From contig JAEWED010000186.1 of assembly GCA_023389745.1 (NCBI GenBank), positions 1 to 22,389 on the forward strand: 22,389 nucleotides of DNA. The letters run 5' to 3'. The notes beneath the pieces are model-generated. The model had not been told where the DNA came from. It worked only from the letters and a program-made list of their open reading frames with translations, and made no database searches. The position numbers were made by a program, and so were the translations under genes. The DNA is from Actinomycetes bacterium (GTDB lineage Bacteria > Actinomycetota > Acidimicrobiia > Acidimicrobiales > Microtrichaceae). Shown piece by piece: positions 14,246-20,917 of this stretch (position 1 is its first letter; every line of letters begins with the position of its first letter).

Positions 14246-14878
14246 TCAGGCAGCCCGGCGGAGCAGGCGGCAGACCTCGTCGTCGGTGGTCTGGCCGAAG
14301 TCGACGTACCACGCCCCGACCGCGTGGAAGTTGCCCGGTTGCAGGATGCAGACCACGCGGTCCGCGCAGGACTCGAGCTCGGCCACCGAATCGGGGGCAC
14401 CGACCGGCGCCGCCATCACCAACCGCTCGGGTCGGCACGTGCGCAGTCCCAGGAGGGCGGCACGTGCCGTGACGCCGGTGGCGATCCCGTCGTCGACCAC
14501 CACGACGTCGCGGTCGGCCGGGTCGGGGGCGGGTGCGCCGGCGCGGTAGCGCTGCACCCGCCGCTCCAGCTCCTTGCGCTCGGATCGCACCAGGTCGTCG
14601 TAGACCTCGGGCGGGATCCGCAGCGCCGCGACCGTGCGCTCGTCGACCACCGATCCTCCGTGCTCGGCGATGGCGCCGATGCCGAACTCGGGATGGCCGG
14701 GGGCGCCGATCTTCCTCGCGACGACCACGCCCAACTCGCCGTCGATGACCTCGGCGACGACGGCAGCCACCGGGACGCCGCCGCGGGGCAGGCCCAGCAC
14801 CAGCGGGGCGCGAAGACGCAGCGCACGGAGCGCAGCGGCCAGCTGTCGACCGGCATCCGCTCGGTCACGGAACCTCAT
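14246..14878 (-). CDS. Phosphoribosyltransferase-family protein
   Basis: A 210-residue protein with a type I phosphoribosyltransferase fold. The PRPP-binding loop is DVVVVDDGIATGVTA (about 124-138), in which the two Asp residues and the TG turn bind the phosphoribosyl group. The N-terminal FRDRADAGRQLAAAL and LGLPRGGVPVAA blocks are typical of the stand-alone predicted phosphoribosyltransferases of actinobacteria, where the domain is often linked to a dienelactone-hydrolase-like domain; that second domain is absent here. The substrate is unknown. ATG 14878 has GGAGG 6-7 bases upstream. It lies 82 bases downstream of the sigma factor stop, with a GC hairpin between, and no GGGTA motif of its own is visible. 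It may be read from the sigma factor promoter. Confidence 0.85.
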   Translation of the reverse strand: MRFRDRADAGRQLAAALRALRLRAPLVLGLPRGGVPVAAVVAEVIDGELGVVVARKIGAPGHPEFGIGAIAEHGGSVVDERTVAALRIPPEVYDDLVRSERKELERRVQRYRAGAPAPDPADRDVVVVDDGIATGVTARAALLGLRTCRPERLVMAAPVGAPDSVAELESCADRVVCILQPGNFHAVGAWYVDFGQTTDDEVCRLLRRAA

Positions 14879-14901
14879 GGGCGACCTCCGTGGGCCGCTG
14901 T

Positions 14902-14925
14902 CGGAACGGGGCCGGCCCCTCTCCG
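14902..14925 (-). terminator. GC hairpin between sigma factor and phosphoribosyltransferase genes
   Basis: CGGA...TCCG flank the perfect palindrome GGGGCCGGCCCC, giving an almost complete 12-bp stem interrupted by one wobble and one mismatch. It could terminate or attenuate transcription leaving the sigma factor gene. There is no T-run, and the remainder of the 82-base gap holds only the ribosome-binding site. Confidence 0.4.
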
Positions 14926-14960
14926 TGGCGACGGACGTCGAGGCTGCGGCCTCAACGGTC

Positions 14961-15773
14961 TCATTCCTCTGGCTCGTCGAGCTCGGCCCGCAGCTCGGTC
15001 AGCGCACCTCGGATCAACCTCGAGACGTACGACTGCGAGATCCCGAAGCGCTGTGCGATCTCCGGTTGGGAGAGGCCTTCGAAGTAGCGGAGTCGGAGCA
15101 CCTCGCTCTGGCGAGCGTCGAGGCGGCCGATGACGTGGCGCACCGACAAGCGGTCGTCGGTCAGGTCGATGCGGCTGTCGACGTCGCCGAGGGTGTCCTC
15201 GAGGGTCGTGCCGTCGTCCACGTGCGACGGTCGCTGGATGCTCGCGCAGTCGCGGGCGTCGCTCGCCACGAGCCCCTCGATCACGCGCTCCTCATCGATC
15301 CCCAGCCGTTCGCTGAGCTCGGGCACCGTGGGCGCCCGACCGAGCTGGTGGGCCAGCTCGTCGATCGCTCCTCGGACGTGGAGGTGGGTCTCCTGCACCG
15401 ACCTTGGTGGGCGCACGACCCACGTGCGGTCGCGCAGGTACCGCTTGAGCTGCCCGTCGATCGTGCGGTCGGCGAAGGTTCGCAACGACGCTCCCGCGCC
15501 GGGGTCGAAGCGGTCGACCGCCCCGATCAGGGCGAGCAGCGCGGTCTGGCGCAGGTCGTCCGCCGGGGCGCGGTGGCCCCTGGCGTAGCGCTGCACGTGG
15601 TGCTCGACCAGCTGGCGTTGCGACTCGACGATGCGGTTGCGGAGTCGACGATCACCGGTCCGTCGGTACTCGACGAGGATGGCGGCCAGTTCGTCGGGGC
15701 GCAGCTCGTCGCGGGTCGAAGGGCGGGAACCGGCTCGGTGAGGGGCTCGGGTCGTATCGGTGCGGAGGTCCAT
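14961..15773 (-). CDS. SigB/SigF-type stress RNA polymerase sigma factor
   Basis: A 270-residue group 3 sigma-70 factor. Region 2 spans about 45-118 and includes DLRQTALLALIGAVDRFDP and the -10-recognition helix TFADRTIDGQLKRYLRDRTW. A VRPPRSVQE junction leads into region 3 (about 125-190). Region 4 (about 210-265) contains the helix-turn-helix LSQPEIAQRFGISQSYVSRLIRGAL. The 'RDRTW.VRPPRS.QE' string is diagnostic of the SigB/SigF/SigG branch, which recognises GTTT/GNNT and GGGTA. No anti-sigma (RsbW-type) or anti-anti-sigma gene is adjacent, unlike the usual rsbW-sigF arrangement. The start ATG 15773 is weakly supported by a GAGCG upstream. Its promoter (15805-15829) has the very motif this branch reads, indicating positive autoregulation. 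Confidence 0.93.
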   Translation of the reverse strand: MDLRTDTTRAPHRAGSRPSTRDELRPDELAAILVEYRRTGDRRLRNRIVESQRQLVEHHVQRYARGHRAPADDLRQTALLALIGAVDRFDPGAGASLRTFADRTIDGQLKRYLRDRTWVVRPPRSVQETHLHVRGAIDELAHQLGRAPTVPELSERLGIDEERVIEGLVASDARDCASIQRPSHVDDGTTLEDTLGDVDSRIDLTDDRLSVRHVIGRLDARQSEVLRLRYFEGLSQPEIAQRFGISQSYVSRLIRGALTELRAELDEPEE

Positions 15774-15804
15774 GTCGCTCGTTCCGGGGATGGTGCTACT
15801 GCTG

Positions 15805-15829
15805 GTACCCGATCGGCACCTCCCGAACC
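15805..15829 (-). promoter_or_regulatory. SigB/SigF-type promoter of the sigma factor gene itself
   Basis: The minus strand reads GGTT (15826-15829), a 15-base spacer and GGGTAC (15805-15810). This is one of the strongest matches in the window. The predicted leader is about 25 bases. It occupies the 211-base divergent gap shared with the DUF2231 gene. Confidence 0.75.
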
Positions 15830-15938
15830 GTTCGTCTTCCATCCTGCGCCCCGCTCGCCGGGCTGTCACGCGGTGAAACGGTCGGTGCCTCGCCGTGCCG
15901 TGGGTCCAACGCACGGAGTCGTGGACCAGTCGTCGACG

Positions 15939-15944
15939 GGGTAG
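15939..15944 (+). promoter_or_regulatory. GGGTAG -10-like element upstream of the DUF2231 gene
   Basis: GGGTAG lies 41 bases ahead of the ATG at 15985 and points to it. The -35 region (GTCGTGG, 15918-15924) does not match GNNT at normal spacing, so the element is weaker than others here. The ribosome-binding site GGAGG is at 15976-15980. Confidence 0.45.
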
Positions 15945-15984
15945 GTCCGGAGAGTCACATCCGCCGCCGTCAGTTGGAGGAGTC

Positions 15985-16800
15985 ATGGGAACCACCGGAG
16001 AGCTGTTCGACCGTGCCGTGCAGGCCATCGAGGGTGACGAGCGCTTGGATCCTGCCGTCGACGCCGTCCACGGACTCTCGGTCAGGGTGACGCGATCGCC
16101 GGTCGGTCCGTTCCTGCGCGGCCGACCGCTCGGTCACGCACTGCACCCACTGATGACGGACGTGCCGATCGGCTGCTGGACGTCGGCCGCGCTGCTCGAC
16201 CTGTTCGGCGGGTCCCATGGGCGGGTCGCCGCACGACGACTCATCGGCTTCGGTGTGCTCAGCGCGCTCCCGACCGCCGTCACGGGCCTGGCCGAGCTCA
16301 GCACGGTCGATCCCGACGACCGGGCGACCAGCCGTGTCGCGACCGTGCACGCCGGGCTCAACACCGTCGCCCTGCTCGCCTATGCGCGCTCCTGGTCCTC
16401 ACGACGCAAGGAGCGTCAGGTCCGAGGGGTGCTGTGGAGCCTCGCCGGGGCCGGCGTCGCCTCTGCTGCCGGGCACCTGGGCGGACATCTGGCGTTCGTC
16501 CGGGGCATCGGACACGGGCGTCGGGCCGACGAGGCGCTCGGGCCGATCGATCAGAGCTCGGTCGGTGGTGCGGGAGTCGGTGGTGCGGGAGTCGGTGATG
16601 TGGGGGTGGGTGATGTGGGAGCCGATGGAGAGACCGACGACCCGGTGGTCGTCGGGATCGACGCTGCTGCGGCGATCCTGGGTGTCCCGGCCTCGAACGT
16701 GCAGGTGATGATCGACGACGGCCTCGTCGAACCGCTGGGAGGGTCGCCGACGTCGTTCCGGAGGACCGACCTCGAGTTCGTGCGGCTGCTCGGCGGCTGA
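15985..16800 (+). CDS. DUF2231 membrane protein with C-terminal excisionase-like domain
   Basis: A 271-residue protein. Residues about 48-172 form the DUF2231 membrane domain: GHALHPLMTDVPIGCWTSA, then RLIGFGVLSALPTAVTGLAE, ATVHAGLNTVALLAY and WSLAGAGVASAAGHLGGHL. It includes four membrane segments and conserved His residues that may bind heme or metal. A 20-residue linker (193-212) consists of four VGGAG/VGDVG repeats. Residues about 222-271 (DAAAAILGVPASNVQVMIDDGLVEP...FRRTDLEFV) look like an excisionase/MerR-type winged helix, where 'aA.lLgvs..tv..li..G.l......RRf...dl' is the pattern. Fusion of these two parts is unusual; the second assignment is by pattern only. The ATG at 15985 has GGAGG 4 bases upstream. 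The gene is divergent from the sigma factor gene. Confidence 0.85.
   Translation: MGTTGELFDRAVQAIEGDERLDPAVDAVHGLSVRVTRSPVGPFLRGRPLGHALHPLMTDVPIGCWTSAALLDLFGGSHGRVAARRLIGFGVLSALPTAVTGLAELSTVDPDDRATSRVATVHAGLNTVALLAYARSWSSRRKERQVRGVLWSLAGAGVASAAGHLGGHLAFVRGIGHGRRADEALGPIDQSSVGGAGVGGAGVGDVGVGDVGADGETDDPVVVGIDAAAAILGVPASNVQVMIDDGLVEPLGGSPTSFRRTDLEFVRLLGG
16561..16620 (+). repeat. Four in-frame 15-bp tandem repeats in the DUF2231 gene
   Basis: Units begin at 16561, 16576, 16591 and 16606. The first two are identical (GTCGGTGGTGCGGGA); the last two are variants encoding VGDVG instead of VGGAG. The unit length is a multiple of three, so copy-number change would lengthen or shorten the flexible linker without breaking the frame. 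Confidence 0.85.
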
Positions 16801-16842
16801 CGCTCCGGCGCTCGAGCGAGCATCGGCACGGACCACGCGCCG

Positions 16843-16848
16843 TACGGT
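16843..16848 (+). promoter_or_regulatory. TANNNT -10 element for a leaderless start
   Basis: TACGGT is followed by exactly six bases and then the ATG at 16855. There is no Shine-Dalgarno, so this both predicts a leaderless message and supports the choice of start codon. No GGGTA is present in this 54-base gap. Confidence 0.5.
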
Positions 16849-16854
16849 GTGCCC

Positions 16855-17697
16855 ATGACCATGACGCGGGACGGCAGATCGCTGAGCGTCGAGCGCCGGG
16901 GTGAGCTCGCCGGCGACGGTCGTCCGGTCGTGGTCCTCGAGTCCGGGATGGGAGTGTCGCGGCACATGTGGGGTGCGGTGATCGAGTGTCTCGACGGCCG
17001 GGCCACGACGATCGCCTACGACCGCAGCGGGCTCGGCGACAGCCCCGCCGACCCGGCGCCGCGCACCCTGGAGCGCCTCGCGTCCGACCTGGTCGACGTG
17101 CTGGGCGACCTCGGTGACCAGTCGGTCGTCCTGGTCGGCCACAGCTGGGGTGGCCCCGTCGTGCGCCGCGCCGCCGAGCAGGTGCCCGATCGGGTGGTCG
17201 GCCTGGTCCTCGTCGACGTGACCGAGGAGACCTGCGACCTCTTCGTGGGCGCCTCCGGTGAACGTCAGACCCGCCTCGCGCTCCCGTTGCTCCCGCTGCT
17301 CGCACGCACCGGTCTGACCCGGCTCGCCGTGCGCAGGCTCGCGTCGGACCTGCCCGACGGGTCCGCGGCCGCCATGCGGGCCGTCGACGGCACCGTCGCC
17401 GCCGCCCGCACCCAGCAGGCCGAGCTCCGCGGCCACATCGACGACCTGCGCGGCCTGCTCTCGGCACCTCCGGTGCTGCCGACGGTGCCGATCACCTACA
17501 TCTCCGGAACACGGGCCGCCCGGTCCGAACGCGGTCGCCGACCGGCGGTGGTCGCTGCCCACGCCGCAGCCGCCGCAGCACAGCCACTCGGCCGACACGT
17601 CACCGCCGACCGATCGGGCCACCACGTGCCGATCAACGAACCGGCGCTCGTCGCGGACGAGATCCTTCGGATCGTCGATGCAACCGGGCGGCACTGA
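16855..17697 (+). CDS. Alpha/beta hydrolase
   Basis: A 280-residue alpha/beta-hydrolase fold protein. The oxyanion region VVLESGMGVSRHMW, the strand-turn IAYDRSGLGDSP and the nucleophile elbow VGHSWGG (S97) are clear. The catalytic His lies in SGHHVPINEP near the C-terminus. The acidic member of the triad is not obvious: the usual strand after the cap reads ITYISGTRAA, without the expected Asp, so the acid may come from another strand (for example LVLVDVTEE). The substrate cannot be predicted. ATG 16855 is chosen because a TACGGT element precedes it by six bases; GTG 16849 and ATG 16861 are alternatives. It is single, followed by a GC hairpin and the phosphoesterase. Confidence 0.85.
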   Translation: MTMTRDGRSLSVERRGELAGDGRPVVVLESGMGVSRHMWGAVIECLDGRATTIAYDRSGLGDSPADPAPRTLERLASDLVDVLGDLGDQSVVLVGHSWGGPVVRRAAEQVPDRVVGLVLVDVTEETCDLFVGASGERQTRLALPLLPLLARTGLTRLAVRRLASDLPDGSAAAMRAVDGTVAAARTQQAELRGHIDDLRGLLSAPPVLPTVPITYISGTRAARSERGRRPAVVAAHAAAAAAQPLGRHVTADRSGHHVPINEPALVADEILRIVDATGRH

Positions 17698-17701
17698 GCC
17701 G

Positions 17702-17729
17702 GCGCCGGCGGCCCCGGTGGCCCCGGCGC
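17702..17729 (+). terminator. GC-rich hairpin after the alpha/beta hydrolase gene
   Basis: GCGCCGG pairs with CCGGCGC, and inside it GGCC pairs with GGCC around a 5-base loop, with one bulged C. It begins 4 bases after the hydrolase stop codon and ends 18 bases before the next ATG. No T-run follows. A -10-like GACACT (17736-17741) then precedes the phosphoesterase ATG by six bases. Confidence 0.5.
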
Positions 17730-17747
17730 ACCTGCGACACTGGGCCG

Positions 17748-18236
17748 ATGCGCGCCGTGCTGCTCGCCGACACCCATCTGCGTGACGGCAGCGACCGTCG
17801 ACTCGACGACACCGTGCTCGACGCGGTCCGTGGCGCGGACGTGGTGCTGCACGCGGGCGACGTGGTCGGCCAGGAGCTGCTCGACCGGCTCGCCGAGCTC
17901 GCACCGGTGCACGTGGTCCGCGGCAACAACGACGTCACGCTGCACGAGCTGCCCGAGACGGTGGAGCTGGACCTCGACGGCGTCCAGGTCTCGATGGTGC
18001 ACGACGCCGGTGCGCGTGCCGGTCGTCCCGCACGCCTCGCACGTCGGTTCCCGTCGGCGGACCTGGTGGTGTTCGGTCACTCCCACCTGCCCGAGGACCT
18101 GACCGAGACGGGAGCCCCGAGGATCTTCAACCCTGGGTCACCGACGCAGCGTCGCCGTGCCCCCACCCGCACCTACGGCGTGCTCGAGACTCGAGCTGGA
18201 CGGATCGTCGAGCTGCGCCACGTGCACCTCGACTGA
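17748..18236 (+). CDS. YfcE/MJ0936-type metallophosphoesterase
   Basis: A 162-residue calcineurin-like phosphoesterase of the short YfcE/MJ0936 type, which hydrolyses phosphodiesters with two bound metal ions. All metal-ligand blocks are present: LADTH (D8, H10), HAGDVV (D38), RGNND (N60-D62), a VSMVHD His and FGHSH near 108-112, then the FNPGSP turn typical of the family. The length is normal. The physiological substrate is unknown; relatives act on model phosphodiesters. ATG 17748 is preceded by GACACT and six bases, a leaderless-type arrangement, with no Shine-Dalgarno. It is convergent with the SRPBCC gene, with a 23-base gap that shows no clear hairpin. Confidence 0.88.
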   Translation: MRAVLLADTHLRDGSDRRLDDTVLDAVRGADVVLHAGDVVGQELLDRLAELAPVHVVRGNNDVTLHELPETVELDLDGVQVSMVHDAGARAGRPARLARRFPSADLVVFGHSHLPEDLTETGAPRIFNPGSPTQRRRAPTRTYGVLETRAGRIVELRHVHLD

Positions 18237-18259
18237 GATGGCGCGGGCGTCGTGGTCGA

Positions 18260-18727
18260 TCAGCCCTCGAAGGTCGCGGCGAGCCGCTCGAGCGTGCCGC
18301 TGATCGTCTGCTGGTTGCGAGCGGTGCGGTCCTCGACGCCCGACAGCTGCTGGCTGAACTCGAGCACGGACTCGGGTCGCAGGTCGTCGGTCCACTCGGT
18401 GACGCGGGACCCCTCGGCGGTCGGCTCGATGCGATAGCCCCACGTCGCGTAGTGGAAGTCCATCATCGAGCACTCGAACGCGAACGCCTTGCCGGGGTCC
18501 GCTTCGACGATGGTGCACTGGGTGGTCCACTCGTGATCGCCGTTGCGGTTGTGGCCGTCGAACACGGCGCCGACGGCAGGTCCGTCGAAGCCGTCGTGCC
18601 ACTCGCAGGTGTGGCACTCCTCGGACCACTCGCCCATGCGGGTGACGTCGGACAGCGCGGCGTAGACCGCCTCGGGTGACGCAGCGATGTCTCGGGTGAT
18701 CTCGATCCTGTCGGCCATGGCAGGCAT
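18260..18727 (-). CDS. SRPBCC (START/Bet v1-like) family protein
   Basis: A 155-residue protein of the SRPBCC superfamily of hydrophobic-ligand-binding folds. The N-terminal strand and helix ADRIEITRDIAASPEAVYAAL, then DVTRMGEWSEE, are typical of the polyketide-cyclase/dehydrase-like subgroup. Later strands include WTTQCTIVEADPGKAFAFEC, YRIEPTAEGSRVTEWTDD and a long C-terminal helix (NQQTISGTLERLAATFEG). No ligand is known. Two starts are possible: ATG 18727 and ATG 18718. Neither has a Shine-Dalgarno or a clear -10 element; family alignment would favour 18718. It is divergent, 41 bases from the next gene. Confidence 0.82.
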   Translation of the reverse strand: MPAMADRIEITRDIAASPEAVYAALSDVTRMGEWSEECHTCEWHDGFDGPAVGAVFDGHNRNGDHEWTTQCTIVEADPGKAFAFECSMMDFHYATWGYRIEPTAEGSRVTEWTDDLRPESVLEFSQQLSGVEDRTARNQQTISGTLERLAATFEG

Positions 18728-18768
18728 TCAACCACGACGGAGAACCCGTCAGCGGGCAGACTCGGCCC

Positions 18769-19341
18769 ATGCGACTCGGGATCGCCCACCACCTCGGCTG
18801 GGCCGTGGCCGTGACCGCGGACGTCGACCACGAGGTGGTCGACCGGCGACGGATCGAACTGATCGAACCGGACCTGCCCGCGGCACCGATCCACCACGTC
18901 GGCGGGCTCCACGAGCTGCACCGCACCGGCGGTCCGCTCGGCGACGTCGAGCTGAGCGCCCTGGTCGATCAGGTCCGCAGGTCGGTGCGCCGGGCGACCC
19001 GGGCAGCACTCGATGAGCTCGTCACGGACCTGACCGAGCCCATCACGTCGATCTCGGTGCGCGACTGGCCCGACGACCTGCCCGACGACATCGCCGCGCT
19101 CCGACGACCGCCCCACGAGAGCCGGGTCGACTCGTACATGTACTGCCAGCTGCTGGCCGAGGCTGCGATCGCCCGTGGTTGGGAGGTGCACCGCTACGAC
19201 GCCCGCACCGTCGTCGCCGAGGCCGCGCAGCGGCTCGGCGATCGGGCCGACGAGGTCCTGCAGAGCCCACGTCGGCGTCTCGGGTCCCCGTGGACGAAGG
19301 ACCACCGCACCGCACTCGCCGCCACCGTGCTGGTCACCTGA
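18769..19341 (+). CDS. Conserved actinobacterial protein of unknown function
   Basis: A 190-residue soluble protein. I recognise the general pattern from uncharacterised actinobacterial proteins but no named domain. The N-terminus MRLGIAHHLGWAVAVTA starts with a strand followed by a second strand (VVDRRRIELIEP), an order that loosely recalls RNase-H-like folds. A long helix (LSALVDQVRRSVRRATRAALDEL) follows, then a SRVDSYMYCQLLAEAAIARGWEVHRYD block, and the end PWTKDHRTALAATVL. Conserved-looking polar residues (HH at 7-8, Asp/Tyr/Cys around 125, KDH near the end) could form an active site; this is speculation. ATG 18769 is preceded by CAGACT and six bases, the leaderless arrangement. The gene stands alone, divergent from the SRPBCC gene. 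Confidence 0.75.
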   Translation: MRLGIAHHLGWAVAVTADVDHEVVDRRRIELIEPDLPAAPIHHVGGLHELHRTGGPLGDVELSALVDQVRRSVRRATRAALDELVTDLTEPITSISVRDWPDDLPDDIAALRRPPHESRVDSYMYCQLLAEAAIARGWEVHRYDARTVVAEAAQRLGDRADEVLQSPRRRLGSPWTKDHRTALAATVLVT

Positions 19342-19426
19342 ATCCGCCGACGTCCCCGGGGACGAAGGACTCGACGAGGTGCGATCGCCGACCCGCCGGC
19401 GACAGCCGACCAGCGAAGGAGCAACG

Positions 19427-20917
19427 ATGTCATCCGTTCTCGTCGCAGGCTCGACCGGGTACGTCGGGGGCCGCCTGGTCCCGGAGCTGCTCGAGGCAGG
19501 GCATGCCGTGCGGTGCGTGGTGCGTGACCCCGCCAAGTTGGGCGACGCGTCCTGGCGAGACCGGGTCGAGGTGGTGCGAGGCGACGTCACCGATCCTGCG
19601 TCCATGCACGACGCGATGGCCGGCATCGACGTCGCCTACTACCTGGTTCACTCGATGGGCGCGACCTCGGACTTCGAGGGCCGCGACCGCACTGCCGCGC
19701 GATGCGTGGCCGACGCCGCACGCGACGCCGGCACCGGGCGCCTCGTCTACCTCGGCGGCCTCGGCCGCGACGACGATCCGATGATGTCTCGCCACCTCGG
19801 GAGTCGCCACGAGGTCGGTCGAGTGCTCGCGGATGGGCCCACGCCGGTCACCGAGCTGCGCGCCGCGGTCATCATCGGGTCGGGCTCGGCCAGCTTCGAG
19901 ATGCTCCGCTACCTCGTCGAGGTGCTGCCGGTGATGGTCGCCCCACGATGGGTCGACAGTCGTTGTCAGCCCATCGCCATCCGTGACGTGCTCGCCGCCC
20001 TCGTCGCCGCGGCCGACGACGATGCGCCCGGTCACCACGTCGTCGAGATCGGTGGCGCCGACGTGCTCACCTATCGACAGATGATGCAGCGGTACGCCCA
20101 GGTCGCCGGACTGACGCGACGGATGATCGTGCCGGTCCCGTTGCTCACCCCACGGCTGTCGTCGTTGTGGATCAGCCTCGTGACGCCGCTGCCGGCCGGC
20201 CTGGCCCGGCCGCTGGTCGACAGCCTGGTGATGGACGTCGTCGTGACGCGCACTCCGCCCGCGCCGTTCCGGGCGCCGGCGGAGAACATGGGCTTCGCGG
20301 ACGCGGTCGAGCTGGCCCTGCAGCGCTCGGCGAGCCTGCAGGTCGCGACCCGCTGGTCCGACGCATCGCTGCCGGGACGCACGCCCGCCGATCCGCTGCC
20401 CACCGACGCCGAGTGGGCCGGTGGCCTGCTGCTCGCCGACGAGCAGTGCGTGCGGACCGACGCGTCTCCCGACGCGCTGTTCCGGACGATCTCGGGCATC
20501 GGCGGCGAACGCGGCTGGTACGTGACCCCGTTGCTGTGGTCGGCGAGGGGCTGGATCGACAAGGCGGTCGGTGGTGTCGGCATGCGTCGGGGTCGCCGCC
20601 ATCCCGACGAGCTCTGGGTCGGCGACGCGCTCGACTTCTGGCGGGTCGAAGCTGTCGAGCCGGACCGACTCGTGCGCCTGCGCGCCGAGATGCGACTGCC
20701 CGGCGACGCCTGGCTCGAGTGGCGGATCGTGCCGGATGGCGACGGTGGCGGCGTCCGGCTGGAGCAGCGCGCGCTGTTCGCCCCCAAGGGCTTGTGGGGC
20801 CGCATGTACTGGTACTCGCTGCTGCCGTTCCACGCCGTGATCTTCGGGCGCCTCGCGGCTCGTCTCGTCGCTGCGGCGAGCACGCCGTCGGTCGTGTCGG
20901 GCGAGGATGCCGGGTGA
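19427..20917 (+). CDS. SDR-family NAD(P)-binding protein with DUF2867 domain
   Basis: A 496-residue two-domain protein. Residues 1 to about 300 form an extended/atypical SDR (NmrA-like) Rossmann domain with VLVAGSTGYVGGRLV (G8, G11, G14), VRGDVTDPASM and YYLVHSMG. There is no canonical YxxxK, as is common in this group. Residues about 340-490 match DUF2867, a SRPBCC-like lipid/ligand domain (WYVTPLLWSARGWIDKAVGG, then GRRHPDELWVGDALDFWRV and LFAPKGLWGRMYWYSLLPFH). Fusions of this type are known, and their reaction is not established. ATG 19427 follows AAGGAG by 5 bases. Its TGA overlaps the GTG of the next gene as GTGA, so the two form an operon. The 85-base gap before it holds no GGGTA. Confidence 0.88.
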   Translation: MSSVLVAGSTGYVGGRLVPELLEAGHAVRCVVRDPAKLGDASWRDRVEVVRGDVTDPASMHDAMAGIDVAYYLVHSMGATSDFEGRDRTAARCVADAARDAGTGRLVYLGGLGRDDDPMMSRHLGSRHEVGRVLADGPTPVTELRAAVIIGSGSASFEMLRYLVEVLPVMVAPRWVDSRCQPIAIRDVLAALVAAADDDAPGHHVVEIGGADVLTYRQMMQRYAQVAGLTRRMIVPVPLLTPRLSSLWISLVTPLPAGLARPLVDSLVMDVVVTRTPPAPFRAPAENMGFADAVELALQRSASLQVATRWSDASLPGRTPADPLPTDAEWAGGLLLADEQCVRTDASPDALFRTISGIGGERGWYVTPLLWSARGWIDKAVGGVGMRRGRRHPDELWVGDALDFWRVEAVEPDRLVRLRAEMRLPGDAWLEWRIVPDGDGGGVRLEQRALFAPKGLWGRMYWYSLLPFHAVIFGRLAARLVAAASTPSVVSGEDAG

